A DNA stretch of 64,000 nt, taken from Mangrovimicrobium sp033283325 (lineage in GTDB: Bacteria; Pseudomonadota; Gammaproteobacteria; Pseudomonadales; Halieaceae). Location of the stretch: contig JAWMQO010000001.1 in assembly GCA_033283325.1 (NCBI GenBank), positions 62,001 through 126,000 on the forward strand, given 5' to 3'. Each line of letters starts with the position of its first letter. The stretch's first letter is position 1. Below the pieces are notes generated by a model. That model did no database searches. It worked only from the letters and a program-made list of their open reading frames with translations, and was not told where the DNA came from. The translations under genes were made by a program, and so were the position numbers. This document shows, piece by piece, positions 1 through 9,156 of the stretch.

Positions 1-2
1 AT

Positions 3-593
3 GATGCCGATCTGGTGTCCCGCTATTTCCTTTACGCCGCGGTGCTGGGTTTTCCCATCACTTTCGCGCTGGCCTGGTTTTTCCAGATTTCCTCCCGCGG
101 GATCGAGCGGACCCGCTCCTTCGAGGAGCGCCGCATCCTCAATAACGTCCCGCCCATCAACGACCGTCGCAGTCACGGCGTGTCCGGTTTCCTCAAGCGC
201 GGGGGTGACGGCGAGCCTGAGCACCAGTGGATCATCTCCGCGGAGACCGGCCCGCTCAATGGCCTGAGTTACCCGGTGGTGGACGCCATAGTGCTGGGCC
301 GGGCACTGGAATGTGACCTCGCCATCGTCACGCCCCACGTATCGCGCCAGCACGCGCGCCTGGAGGTCGACGACGGGCGGCTCTTCATCGAGGACCTCGG
401 CTCCTCAAACGGTACGGTAGTCAACGGCAAGCGCGCGGTTTCCCGCCAGCAATTGCGCCACGACGATGAAATCCGCCTGCACGATATTATCTTCAGGGTG
501 ACTGAGCGCATGTCGCGCCCCAGCAGCGAGCGCCAGGCTACAGACCAGACAACCTTCATTCATGCGTCGGAATTGGAACGCGGCGGCGGTTAA
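3..593 (+). CDS. FHA-domain membrane protein (5' end outside window)
   Basis: The reading frame is open from the first bases of the window. A GTG at 15 could serve as a start, but the preceding codons stay open, so the true N-terminus probably lies upstream. A hydrophobic segment (YFLYAAVLGFPITFALAWFF) is followed by a polar linker and a C-terminal forkhead-associated domain. The domain is recognised by VLGR, the SRQHARL core and LGSSNGTVVNG, the phosphothreonine-binding loops of this family. FHA domains bind phosphothreonine peptides, so this is a natural reader for the kinase at 1632-4163 and the phosphatase at 617-1474. The hydrophobic stretch followed by ISSRGIERTR resembles the membrane-proximal part of larger gammaproteobacterial TM regulators, so the missing part could hold another domain. 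The FHA call is firm; the partner is inferred. Confidence 0.85.
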   Translation, partial: DADLVSRYFLYAAVLGFPITFALAWFFQISSRGIERTRSFEERRILNNVPPINDRRSHGVSGFLKRGGDGEPEHQWIISAETGPLNGLSYPVVDAIVLGRALECDLAIVTPHVSRQHARLEVDDGRLFIEDLGSSNGTVVNGKRAVSRQQLRHDDEIRLHDIIFRVTERMSRPSSERQATDQTTFIHASELERGGG

Positions 594-612
594 AGCCGGG
601 TAAGCCGCCGCC
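582..612. terminator. GC-rich hairpin between convergent genes
   Basis: Positions 582-589 and 605-612 form an 8-bp perfect GC stem around a 15-nt loop containing the stop codon of the FHA gene. It sits just before the end of the convergent phosphatase gene. There is no clear T-run, so its role as a bidirectional terminator is only plausible. Confidence 0.4.
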
Positions 613-616
613 CGGT

Positions 617-1474
617 TCAGGACTTCAGCAGTACCCAGAGCAGGGCCAGGCCGGCGAGCCCCGCGAGCACCAGCCAGGCCAGCCGGTCGTTGCTGCGTTC
701 TATCGCTTCTGCCTGCACCGCCCTTTCACCCTCGAGCGTGGTCTGGCTATCCGCCCGTCCGGCGGGTGCGCTCCTGGCTTTTTCACCGACGACTATCACC
801 GTGACATTGTCACGGCCGCCGGCATCCAGCGCCGCTTTTACCAGGGCATTGACCTGGCTTTCCGGTGAATCGTTCTCGCGCAGGATTTGCCTGATGTAGT
901 CGTCCGGCACTTCGTCGCTCAGGCCGTCACTGCACAGCAGGAACTGTTCCCCGCGTTGCAGTTCGCCCCGGACCCGCTCGGGATCGACCTTGATCGCGTC
1001 GGATACGCCCAGTGACTGGCTGAGGACGTTGCGCTCGGGGTGATGAGCAGCCTGTTCGGGGGTGATGACGCCGCGCGCCACCAGTTCGCTGACGGGATTG
1101 TGGTCGCGCGTGATCTGGCGCAGTTGCTCGCCGTTGAAGAGGTAGGCCCGGCTGTCCCCGACCCAGGCCACTTCATATTTTTTGTCCTGCAGGCGCAGGG
1201 CGACGACAGTCGATCCCATGTTGCATGCGGGACGCCTGGCGATTTCCCGGAGAATTTCGTCGTGGGCGTTGCGAATGGACTGGACCAACTCGACGCCCTT
1301 TTTACTGTCGCTGACCAGGGTGTCCCGCACAATGGCGGACGCGACCTCACCGTTGGCGTGCCCGCCAACGCCATCGGCGACCAGCCAAAGACTGCCGTCG
1401 GGGCTTGCTTCGAAGCAATCCTCGTTGTGGCTGCGTTTGTGTCCCGGGTGGCTGTCGGCGGAGAAAGGGGTCAT
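617..1474 (-). CDS. PP2C-family Ser/Thr protein phosphatase
   Basis: A 285-residue metal-dependent PPM/PP2C phosphatase that removes phosphate from Ser/Thr. The metal-binding motifs are all visible: RSHNED near residue 15, VADGVGGH near 33-40, GSTVVAL, LLCSDGLSD and GGRDNVTVIVV. A C-terminal hydrophobic segment (about residues 263-283, LAWLVLAGLAGLALLWVLL) should anchor it in the inner membrane with the catalytic domain in the cytoplasm. It is transcribed divergently from the Ser/Thr kinase at 1632 and convergently with the FHA gene. This is the usual bacterial kinase/phosphatase/FHA grouping, so it most likely reverses phosphorylation by that kinase. Family call is firm; the substrate is unknown. 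Confidence 0.93.
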   Translation of the reverse strand: MTPFSADSHPGHKRSHNEDCFEASPDGSLWLVADGVGGHANGEVASAIVRDTLVSDSKKGVELVQSIRNAHDEILREIARRPACNMGSTVVALRLQDKKYEVAWVGDSRAYLFNGEQLRQITRDHNPVSELVARGVITPEQAAHHPERNVLSQSLGVSDAIKVDPERVRGELQRGEQFLLCSDGLSDEVPDDYIRQILRENDSPESQVNALVKAALDAGGRDNVTVIVVGEKARSAPAGRADSQTTLEGERAVQAEAIERSNDRLAWLVLAGLAGLALLWVLLKS

Positions 1475-1571
1475 TAAATCTACTGGTTAAGGCATCCTGG
1501 CCGGCACTTTCGGATTGAGTGTATACCAATATTATGGCCAAACGAGCGAATTTTTTACGTATTGCACGTAA

Positions 1572-1600
1572 TTGAGTGTAAGCTCCATTGCAATTATGCT
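1572..1600 (+). promoter_or_regulatory. sigma-70-like promoter for the Ser/Thr kinase
   Basis: TTGAGT (1572-1577) and TATGCT (1595-1600) are separated by 17 nt, and the -10 lies about 30 nt upstream of the kinase ATG. It falls in the AT-richer divergent intergenic region. Found by eye; not scored. Confidence 0.45.
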
Positions 1601-1631
1601 AACCGAAGCTAGCTAGTACTCTTCCAATCGC

Positions 1632-4163
1632 ATGGCAGATTTCGAATTACCGGGTTACGAGCTTTACGAGCGTCTCGGCCGTGGCGGCATGGCCACGGTG
1701 TATCGCGCGCTACACCTCAACCTTGACCGCGAAGTGGCGATCAAGGTGATGGATCCCGCGATGAACGCCGACGAAAGCTTCTCTGAGCGCTTTATTCGCG
1801 AGGCGAGGATTTCCGCGCGTCTTACTCACCCGCACATCCTGCAGATCTACGACGTCAATACCTACAACGGCCTGAACTACATCGCCATGGAGCTGCTTGG
1901 CGGTGGCGAGTTGGCGGACTTTATCCACGAAGCCATTCCCCAGCGTCAGATCTACACCATCGTCAAGCAGATGGGGGAGGCGCTGGACTACGCTTCCGGA
2001 AGAGGCTACGTCCACCGGGACATCAAGCCCAGCAACATCATGCTGCGCGGTGAGGGTGACTTCGTCCTCGCCGATTTCGGTATCGCCCGCGCCGCGAATT
2101 CCGGCACCCAGATGACCCAGACCGGCCTGATGGTCGGCACGCCCAGTTACATGAGTCCGGAACAGGCGAAGGGTGAAGAGGTCGATGGTCGTTCCGACCT
2201 CTACGCTCTCGGCGTGCTTATCTACGAGATGCTGACCAAACAGCTTCCCTACGAATCCGACTCGGCAGTGACCACTGCCGTAAAGCACCTTACGGAAGAG
2301 ATTCCGACCCTGCCGGAGAAACTTTCCGCCTACCAGGACTTCATCAACAAGGCGCTGGCCAAGTCCCCCGCGGACAGGTTCCAGACCGGTGCGGAACTCT
2401 ACCAGGCCTTTATGGATGCCAGCTCCGGTTTCGATGACGACGAGGCGCTGATGCCGGCCGCGCCACCGCGCGCTTCGCGCAGTGCGTCGAGCGCACGCAG
2501 CCTTGCGACATCGGCGGAAAATCTCGAGCGGACCTCCCTGTCCGGGGTCGAATCGACCCGGCTGAGCAATTCCTCCTCGCCGGCGGTGTCCGGTTCCTCC
2601 CGCCCCTACCGGCTGGAGGGCAGCCAGCAGCGCGAACGCCTGGTGAGTGGCACCTATGACAGCGGGCGTCGGCGCAAGAAGAAGTCCGGCAGTTCCGCTC
2701 TTGTCTGGCTGATCCTGGTAGTGGTCATAGCCGGTGGCGCAGGCGGAGGCTACCTGTGGTGGCAGGCCCAGGGTTCCGGTACTGGCGCCAGCAAGCGCGA
2801 AGTGACCGCGGAAATGGCAAGGGCATACAACGCTATGAACCAGGAGGCGCTCGGTGCGGCTGCATCCTCTTTCCGCAAGGTGCTGAGCATGGACAGCCGC
2901 AATGCCGCCGCGCAGGACGGGCTGGAGGAGGTGGGTCGCCTCTATACCGCTGCGATCGAAAAAGCACTGGAGAGCGGCGAGACGGCGCAGGCCGGTGACC
3001 TGCTGACTGACTACGGTCTCTACTTCGCCAATGCCTCAAACCTGGAAGCCCTGCAATCCCGTGCCGGCCTCATTGAAGATGAAATGCGCCTGGCGGCGGC
3101 GAAGGCGGAGCGCTTTGACAAACTCATGGCAGAAGCCAAAGACGCAATCGCGGCGGGAGATTTTGACACTGCGGACGAGTTCATCAGCCAGGCTGCCGCG
3201 ATCGATCCCCAGGGCAGCGGCCTGGACGAGCAGCGCGAAGCACTGTCCGCGGCGCGGGCCAGGTCCGAAGCCTATGAGCAGCGCTGGGCGGGCTTTTCAC
3301 CGGAGCAGCGCGCGGCCTTTGGCGAGGCGATTGCCGCCGCTGATGCCGCCCTGGACAGTGCCGCCCTGGATGCCGCACGGGAGCAACTGGACAGCGCGGC
3401 GGCGATAGCCCCCGAGGCCCAGGAACTGGTGCCGCGGCGGGAACGACTGGCGGCTGCCGAAGCTGAAGCACAGCAGCTCGCCGGCAAGCGGCTCGATGAG
3501 GCTGATGCCTTTGTTGCGGCGATGGACAAGGACCCTGCGAACGCCGCGGCGGCCGTGGCGATTTACCAGGAGGTCGGAGAGAGCTTTCCGCAGGAACAGG
3601 CCCGCATCGACGAGGGACTGGCGAAGCTGGAGGCCTGGTACCTGGCCCAGGCAAAGGAGGCCGCAGGCAAGGGAGAATTCCAGGCTGCCCGGGACAGCAT
3701 CGCCGCGGGTAGCGAAGTGCTGCCGGAATCGGGCGTGCTGGCGGCCTTCGACAAGGAAATCAGCGCGCAGGAATCCGCCCGGGCAGAGCGGCAGGCCGCG
3801 GCGGAAGCCGAGGCTGAAAAGGAAAGAAAACGCCTGGCCGCGGAACTGGCGGCTGCGGAGACCGCCGTCAGCAGCGGGCAGAACGCCGTGCGCTCGGGGG
3901 ACCTGGATACAGCCAAGCAGGTTTACGAAGACGTGAAGCAGAGCCACCCGGACCTGCCGGCGGTAGCAGACCTGGGTGCAAGCCTGCGCGACGCCTACGC
4001 GGGCCTGGCCCGCGAACAGATCGGGCTGAGCGAGTACGACGCGGCAACCCAGGCGATAGACCGGGCGGAGCGGGAGTTCCCCAATGACCCCAGGTGGCAG
4101 GATTTGCGCTCCGAGATCGACGAAGCGCGCAGCAGCAGCCGTCGCCGACTGGGAGTCTACTGA
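1632..4163 (+). CDS. Membrane Ser/Thr protein kinase with repeat-rich C-terminal region
   Basis: 843 residues. The N-terminal Hanks-type kinase domain (about 8-265) has the glycine-rich loop GRGGMATVY, the ATP lysine K38 (VAIKVM), the catalytic loop HRDIKPSN (H128-D130), the DFG aspartate D148 and MSPEQAKG after the activation segment. A Ser/Arg-rich linker follows, then one transmembrane helix at about 354-376 (VWLILVVVIAGGAGGGYLWW). The remaining ~465 residues are Ala/Glu-rich TPR-like helical repeats, not the PASTA repeats of Gram-positive kinases. With a single TM this half should be periplasmic and could sense a ligand or act as a scaffold. The cognate phosphatase lies divergently upstream and an FHA protein beyond it. 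Kinase activity is strongly predicted because all catalytic residues are present; substrates are unknown. Confidence 0.95.
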   Translation: MADFELPGYELYERLGRGGMATVYRALHLNLDREVAIKVMDPAMNADESFSERFIREARISARLTHPHILQIYDVNTYNGLNYIAMELLGGGELADFIHEAIPQRQIYTIVKQMGEALDYASGRGYVHRDIKPSNIMLRGEGDFVLADFGIARAANSGTQMTQTGLMVGTPSYMSPEQAKGEEVDGRSDLYALGVLIYEMLTKQLPYESDSAVTTAVKHLTEEIPTLPEKLSAYQDFINKALAKSPADRFQTGAELYQAFMDASSGFDDDEALMPAAPPRASRSASSARSLATSAENLERTSLSGVESTRLSNSSSPAVSGSSRPYRLEGSQQRERLVSGTYDSGRRRKKKSGSSALVWLILVVVIAGGAGGGYLWWQAQGSGTGASKREVTAEMARAYNAMNQEALGAAASSFRKVLSMDSRNAAAQDGLEEVGRLYTAAIEKALESGETAQAGDLLTDYGLYFANASNLEALQSRAGLIEDEMRLAAAKAERFDKLMAEAKDAIAAGDFDTADEFISQAAAIDPQGSGLDEQREALSAARARSEAYEQRWAGFSPEQRAAFGEAIAAADAALDSAALDAAREQLDSAAAIAPEAQELVPRRERLAAAEAEAQQLAGKRLDEADAFVAAMDKDPANAAAAVAIYQEVGESFPQEQARIDEGLAKLEAWYLAQAKEAAGKGEFQAARDSIAAGSEVLPESGVLAAFDKEISAQESARAERQAAAEAEAEKERKRLAAELAAAETAVSSGQNAVRSGDLDTAKQVYEDVKQSHPDLPAVADLGASLRDAYAGLAREQIGLSEYDAATQAIDRAEREFPNDPRWQDLRSEIDEARSSSRRRLGVY

Positions 4164-4214
4164 GCTGGGCCACGCTCTCTGCTACACTTTCAGGCTTGAT
4201 CCCTTGGAGTCGAC

Positions 4215-5297
4215 ATGAGCGCAACCGCGAAAAGTTTGTCCCGCATACTGCTGCGTAATTTATTCGTCCTGGCACTCGGTGCCGCAAGCCTGGCGCCGGC
4301 TTACGCCCAGTTCGTCCCGCCTCGCAGTCTCGATCCCGCCGGCGCGACGATCCGCCTGGATACCAACTACAAGAACGACGCCTGGCTGGTGTACACCTAC
4401 GACATCGACGAGACCGGCAAGGTCGTCGATCCGACCATCCACAGCTCCAATGGTGTGCTGGAGGTCGAGCAGGCGGTGCTGCGCCAGTTGGATAACATGC
4501 GTTTCCAGCCGGCCATGCGCAACGGCAAAGCGGTAAAGGTGCCCGCCGAACCCGTGGTCTATACCTGGATTCTCGACCTGCCGCGGGAGATGTCGCCGCG
4601 CTTCGAAGAGCTCTACCGCGAGGCCTGGGATCTTTACGCGCAGGAAAATTACGACGGTGCCTTCGACAAGGCAGTGCAACTTAAAAACTACCCCGGTCGC
4701 AACGCGCTGGAAGAGGTGAAGTTCCAGATCCTCGCCGCCTCGCTGGCCAGCCGCTGGCAGGATGACGCCGCGGAACTGCAGCACCTCAGCAGGGTGGTGG
4801 AACTGCAGTCCCTGGCGATGGACAACAATTTCAAGAACACCTATGTGTCCCATGACCAGTTCCTGAAAATCCTCGGCCGGATTCTCGACCTGGAATTGCA
4901 GCGCATGATGCTCGCCGACGGGGGTGAAACCCTGCTGCGGATGCAGTCCCTGGGACGCGGCACGCCAGTGGTGGAAGAGGCGGTCGCGCGCTACCGCGCG
5001 GCGGAGGCGGACTTTCGTTCGCGGCCCGAGGTGGTGGTCAGCGGTGAACTGGTTCCCCTCTACCAGGGCGGTTCGGGTTCCTGGAAAAGCGGGCTCACCC
5101 GATCGGAGTTTTCCATTTCCGGCGTCCAGGGCCGGGTCGGCGCCGTCTATCTCGTCTGTGGCGCCGGCGAGCGCTCCCTGCGCTACCCCTCGGATCAACG
5201 CTGGTCAATTCCGCCGGGCTGGAACAATTGTGAAATTGAAGTCGTGGGCAAGGCGGGAACCCGCCTGAAACTGCACCAGTTCGCCCCCGGCGCCTGA
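4215..5297 (+). CDS. Secreted TonB C-terminal-domain protein
   Basis: 360 residues starting at an ATG with TTGGAG upstream. A Sec signal peptide is evident (RILLRNLFVLALGAASLAPAYA, cleavage near residue 32). Residues about 50-125 match the TonB C-terminal fold (VVDPTIHSSNGVLEVEQAVLRQL, then MRFQPAMRNGKAV). There is no N-terminal TonB membrane anchor or proline-rich spacer, so it is unlikely to be an ordinary energy transducer. It is better viewed as a periplasmic protein reusing the fold. The rest is helical with no recognised domain. It follows the kinase by 51 nt and may be co-transcribed with it. Fold call is good; function is unknown. Confidence 0.75.
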   Translation: MSATAKSLSRILLRNLFVLALGAASLAPAYAQFVPPRSLDPAGATIRLDTNYKNDAWLVYTYDIDETGKVVDPTIHSSNGVLEVEQAVLRQLDNMRFQPAMRNGKAVKVPAEPVVYTWILDLPREMSPRFEELYREAWDLYAQENYDGAFDKAVQLKNYPGRNALEEVKFQILAASLASRWQDDAAELQHLSRVVELQSLAMDNNFKNTYVSHDQFLKILGRILDLELQRMMLADGGETLLRMQSLGRGTPVVEEAVARYRAAEADFRSRPEVVVSGELVPLYQGGSGSWKSGLTRSEFSISGVQGRVGAVYLVCGAGERSLRYPSDQRWSIPPGWNNCEIEVVGKAGTRLKLHQFAPGA

Positions 5298-5326
5298 TCG
5301 CGGCCGGGCGGCGGCGCTCAGGCGCC
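5289..5326. terminator. Symmetric bidirectional hairpin containing both stop codons
   Basis: GGCGCCTGA (5289-5297) pairs perfectly with TCAGGCGCC (5318-5326) around a 20-nt GC-rich loop. The left arm ends with the TGA of the TonB-domain gene. The right arm begins with the complement of the TGA of the convergent response regulator. Both proteins therefore end Gly-Ala-stop, encoded inside the stem. Confidence 0.5.
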
Positions 5327-6127
5327 GAGCAATTCCCTTACGCGTTCGCGGAAACCGCGGCTGACCTTCAGCTGGACCTCGCCTTCCAGGGTCAGGGTGA
5401 AATCGCCGTTGCCCAGGGTCTGCGCCCCGGTGATGGCGTTGGTGTTGACCAGGGTTGAACGGTGGATGCGCAGGAATGTCGCCGGGTTCAGCATGCCCTC
5501 CAGTTCCTTCATGGTTATGCGCATGATGTGGGTGGAATCGCCCGCGTGGATACACATGTAGTCCCCCGCCGCATCGACCCACTGGATCTCGCTGCTGCGC
5601 ACCAGGCGGATGTCGCTGCCATCCTTGATCATCAGTTTGTCCGGCCATTTGCGTGGGGTGCTGCCGTCCTGGGCCATGTCCTCGATGGTGCTGGCGCTGG
5701 CGCCGGTCATGCCCATCATCAGCTCCATCAGGCGCTGCTTCATGCGCTCCGACTCTTCCTGCTGGTGGTGCAGGCGCGCCCGTTCGATGGCCTCGTGCAG
5801 GCGGTCGTCATCGATCGGCTTGAGGACGTAGTCCACCGCGTGAATCTTGAAGGCATCCACTGCGTACTCGTCGAAGGCGGTGACGAAGATCACCATCGGC
5901 ATGTTGTCGGTCTGCAGCTTGCGTACGACTTCGAAGCCGTCGATTCCCGGCATCTGGATGTCGAGAAAGAGCAGGTCGGGTGAGTGTTCGGCGACTGCAG
6001 CCAGTGCTTCCTGCCCGTTGGCGCATTCGGCGACAACGTCCACACCGGGAATCTGCTGCATCCTCAGGGCCAGACCGCGGCGTGCCAGGGACTCGTCGTC
6101 GACAATGATCGCTCGTAACTGGTTCAT
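5318..6127 (-). CDS. LytTR-family response regulator
   Basis: 269 residues. The N-terminal receiver domain (MNQLRAIIVDDESLARRGL, phosphoacceptor aspartate in LLFLDIQMPGIDG, conserved lysine in YVLKPIDD) is followed by a C-terminal LytTR DNA-binding domain (about 165-269). That domain has DAAGDYMCIHAG and the signature FLRIHRSTLVNTNAI. The start is fixed by an ATGA overlap with the upstream kinase stop (6124-6127). A much longer frame that continues through the kinase gene is a shadow. LytTR regulators bind direct repeats upstream of target genes; no target can be named here. It forms a standard pair with the kinase at 6124-7224. Confidence 0.95.
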   Translation of the reverse strand: MNQLRAIIVDDESLARRGLALRMQQIPGVDVVAECANGQEALAAVAEHSPDLLFLDIQMPGIDGFEVVRKLQTDNMPMVIFVTAFDEYAVDAFKIHAVDYVLKPIDDDRLHEAIERARLHHQQEESERMKQRLMELMMGMTGASASTIEDMAQDGSTPRKWPDKLMIKDGSDIRLVRSSEIQWVDAAGDYMCIHAGDSTHIMRITMKELEGMLNPATFLRIHRSTLVNTNAITGAQTLGNGDFTLTLEGEVQLKVSRGFRERVRELLGA

Positions 6128-7224
6128 CGGGTAGTTTCGCCAAACTCCAGGGGTATGCATATCGTAATCGTTAGACCGTGGGGGTGGGTATCGCTGAGTT
6201 CGAAGGACTGCCGGTCGCCGTAGAGGACTTCGAGCCGGTCGCGGCAGTTTGCCAGCCCGACACAGCCACCCTTGCGCAGTTCGCCGCCCTTGAGATCGAT
6301 GCCGGGGCCGTCGTCCGCCACCTTCAGGCACAGGGTGCCAGCGTCCTGCCGGGAGGCGGAGATGGTGATGGAGCCGCCGTTGATCGCCTTGGAGATGGCG
6401 TACTTGATGGCGTTTTCCACCAGGGGTTGCAGGAGCAGGCTCGGCATGAGGGCGTCGCGTACCGGATCCTCCACCTCGAAATAGAGCTGCAGGCGCTCGT
6501 CGAAGCGCACCTTCTCGATATCGAGGTAGAGGCGCAGGGCCTCCATTTCCTCCGCCACCGTGACCTTCTGCATCGGGTCGTTGTCCAGGGTGTGGCGCAG
6601 GAAACGGCTCAGGCGGGTGACCATCACGTTGGCCAGCTGGTTGTCCTGGTCGAGGATCAGGGTGGAGATGGCGTTGAGCGTATTGAACAGGAAGTGCGGG
6701 TTGAGCTGGTAGCGCAGCATCTTCAGTTGCGCCTCGTGGGCCATGGACAGGGCCTTGAGGCTGCGCTGTTTTTCCTCCTGGACGGCCATGTAGTTCTTGA
6801 TGCCGAAGTAGAGGGCGCTCCACACCAGCATCACCCAGAACGCGGAGACGGCACCCTGGAAATGGGCGAAGACCATCTCCAGCCCCTCCAACTCCTTTTT
6901 CCCGCGCTCGCCAGGGAACATGTTGTAGAAAAGAATCCCGCGAATCGACATCCAGACCAGCCCCGCCGCATAGGAACCCGCAACGATGGCGATGATGCGC
7001 CGCGGCAGCGCCATCTCCCACATGTAGCGGTACAGGGCGCGCAGTGCGAAGGTCAGGATCATGCCAATGGTGGCGATGATCGGCGGGTACCACTTGTAGG
7101 TGGGCGGCACCTCGCTCCAGACCACCGCCCCGAGGAAGAACGACATCGCCCAGCCGCTCCAGCCCGCGAATTGCAGGGCCCAGAACAGGTGGCGTTTGTC
7201 CTTTAAAAGGGCGCGAATATCCAT
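6124..7224 (-). CDS. LytS-like sensor histidine kinase (His_kinase family)
   Basis: 366 residues. The N-terminal half has four hydrophobic segments (for example WALQFAGWSGWAMSFFLGAV and IIATIGMILTFALRALY). The His_kinase dimerisation region has LNPHFLFNTLNAISTLIL, whose histidine is the phosphorylation site. The ATPase part has PSLLLQPLVENAIKYA (N box) and VADDGPGIDL (G box). This is the LytS/AlgZ-type class that pairs with LytTR regulators, as seen in the overlapping downstream gene. No extracellular sensor domain is present, so the signal is probably sensed in or at the membrane. Confidence 0.94.
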   Translation of the reverse strand: MDIRALLKDKRHLFWALQFAGWSGWAMSFFLGAVVWSEVPPTYKWYPPIIATIGMILTFALRALYRYMWEMALPRRIIAIVAGSYAAGLVWMSIRGILFYNMFPGERGKKELEGLEMVFAHFQGAVSAFWVMLVWSALYFGIKNYMAVQEEKQRSLKALSMAHEAQLKMLRYQLNPHFLFNTLNAISTLILDQDNQLANVMVTRLSRFLRHTLDNDPMQKVTVAEEMEALRLYLDIEKVRFDERLQLYFEVEDPVRDALMPSLLLQPLVENAIKYAISKAINGGSITISASRQDAGTLCLKVADDGPGIDLKGGELRKGGCVGLANCRDRLEVLYGDRQSFELSDTHPHGLTITICIPLEFGETTR

Positions 7225-7290
7225 GCTGGCATTATAAGGGCGGAGCGAGCCGAGTTCTCGCTATTCGTCGCGCGAATGACGCAACTCGTC

Positions 7291-9108
7291 TCAGTTCAGG
7301 CTGGTTTCGGGCCGCGCCGGGGTTTCATGCCGTTGCTGGGCCTGCCACAGCGCCGCATAGGGCCCGGGCCGCGCCAGCAGCTCCACGTGGGTGCCGGCCT
7401 CCACGATGCGGCCGGCATCCAGTACCACGATACGGTCCGCGTCGATGATGGTGGACAGGCGGTGGGCGATCACCAGGGAGGTGTGGCCGCGAGCGATCTC
7501 CCGCAGGGCCTGCAGTATCGCCTGCTCCGAGTGGCTATCCAGGGAGGAAGTGGCCTCGTCGAAGACCATGATGGGCGGGCGCTTGAGGATTGTCCGGGCG
7601 ATGGAGACTCGCTGCTTTTCCCCGCCGGACAGCTTGAGCCCGCGCTCGCCGACCAGGGTGTCGCTGCCATTGGGCAGTGTCGCGATGAATCCGTCGAGAT
7701 GGGCCAGGCGGATGGCCTGCGCTACTTCCTCGTCACTGGCCAGGGGATTGCCATAGCGGATGTTCTCGAGAATGCTGTCATTGAACAGCACCGTATCTTG
7801 AGGCACGATGCCGATAGCCCCGCGCAGGCTCTTCTGGCTGACCTCGCGAATGTCCTGGCCATCGATCTCGATCCGCCCACCCTGCGGGTCGTAGAAGCGG
7901 AACAGCAGCTTGACCATGGTCGACTTGCCGGAGCCGCTGGCCCCGACCACTGCCACTTTCTCCCCGGGGCGAACCTCCAGGCTCACCCCGTGCAGGATCT
8001 CCCTCTCCGGTGTGTAGCCGAAAGCCACCTCGCGGAAACGAATGCCACCGGACTGCAGTCGCAGTGGCTGCGCCCCCTCGCGGTCCACCACCTGGGGCCG
8101 GATGGCCATCAACTCGAACATCTTCTCGATATTCGCCATGGACCCCTTGATCTCCCGAAACACGAAACCGAGGAAACCCAGGGGCAGGAAAAGCTGGATC
8201 ATGAACTGGTTGATCAGGATGAAATCGCCCAGGGTGATATCGCCACGCTTCACCTGCCAGGCCGCGAGCCCGATCATCGCCGTCTGGGCGATCGCGATGA
8301 TCAGCGCCTGCCCGCCGTTGAGCACGAACAGTGACAGCCGGTTCTTGCGCCGGGCCATCTCCCAGCGCTCCAGTTCCCGATCGTAGCGCCGCGATTCGAA
8401 TTCCTCATTGGTGAAATACCTCACCGTCTCGAAATTCAGCAGGCTGTCCACTGCACGGGTGTTGCTCGCGGAGTCCGCCTCGTTCATCTCGCGAACGAAA
8501 CCTGTTCGCCACTCGGTGGCGTAGAGGGACCAGAGTGCGTAGGCGACGATGGCCACCAGCGTGATCGCGGCGAAGGACAAGCCATAGCCGAAGAGGAATA
8601 TGCCGATCACCATGGCGATCTCGAACAGCGTAGGCGCGATATTGAACACGAAGAAGCGCAGCAGGAAACCGACGCCGGTCACGCCGCGCTCTATGTCCCG
8701 CGCCAGCCCGCCGGTGCGCCGCCCGAGGTGATATTCGAGGTCGAGGGTGTGCACGTGGCGGAAGATCTGCAAGCCGATCCGCCGCATTGCCCGCTCCGTG
8801 ACCCGCCCGAAAATCGTGTCGCGCAGTTCGCCAAAGAACACGTTGGCGAAGCGCGCCCCGCCATAGGCCAGCACCAGGCCGATCAACAGCGCCGGCGCGA
8901 GCGCGCTGAGATCCTTCCCGTCGAGCGCATCGACGAGATACTTGAGCAGGAAGGGAATGACCAGCACGGCGCCCTTGGCGGCGATCAGGCAGGCCATCGC
9001 CAGCAGCACCCGGTAGGGTGATTCCAGCAGGTAGGGGACGAGATGACGCAGGATGCCCCAGTTGGTGCGGGCGTCCGGATCGAAGGAAACTTTGGAACTA
9101 CGAGGCAT
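7291..9108 (-). CDS. Atm1/HMT1-type ABC exporter
   Basis: 605 residues, a half-transporter with fused TM and ATPase domains. The membrane domain covers about 1-330 and contains the GRRTGGLARDIERG motif typical of the Atm1/ABCB7 branch. The nucleotide-binding domain has Walker A GASGSGKST, signature LSGGEKQRVSIART, Walker B IMVFDEATSSLD and the switch histidine in LVIAHRLSTI. Atm1-type exporters move glutathione-linked sulfur or metal compounds out of the cytoplasm as homodimers. It is a single gene upstream of a fold-back repeat that separates it from lipA. Membership in this branch is likely; the exact cargo is not shown. Confidence 0.88.
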   Translation of the reverse strand: MPRSSKVSFDPDARTNWGILRHLVPYLLESPYRVLLAMACLIAAKGAVLVIPFLLKYLVDALDGKDLSALAPALLIGLVLAYGGARFANVFFGELRDTIFGRVTERAMRRIGLQIFRHVHTLDLEYHLGRRTGGLARDIERGVTGVGFLLRFFVFNIAPTLFEIAMVIGIFLFGYGLSFAAITLVAIVAYALWSLYATEWRTGFVREMNEADSASNTRAVDSLLNFETVRYFTNEEFESRRYDRELERWEMARRKNRLSLFVLNGGQALIIAIAQTAMIGLAAWQVKRGDITLGDFILINQFMIQLFLPLGFLGFVFREIKGSMANIEKMFELMAIRPQVVDREGAQPLRLQSGGIRFREVAFGYTPEREILHGVSLEVRPGEKVAVVGASGSGKSTMVKLLFRFYDPQGGRIEIDGQDIREVSQKSLRGAIGIVPQDTVLFNDSILENIRYGNPLASDEEVAQAIRLAHLDGFIATLPNGSDTLVGERGLKLSGGEKQRVSIARTILKRPPIMVFDEATSSLDSHSEQAILQALREIARGHTSLVIAHRLSTIIDADRIVVLDAGRIVEAGTHVELLARPGPYAALWQAQQRHETPARPETSLN

Positions 9109-9156
9109 AAGGAGATTCTACGCCGTCTAGGGTGGTTCGGACCACCGACGGTTGGG

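Noticed and set aside
5318..7093. A 591-codon frame covering the response regulator and part of the kinase gene
   Set aside because: Only the 269 C-terminal codons match a protein family; the rest is the antiphase shadow of the histidine kinase, which is in another frame and overlaps by ATGA.
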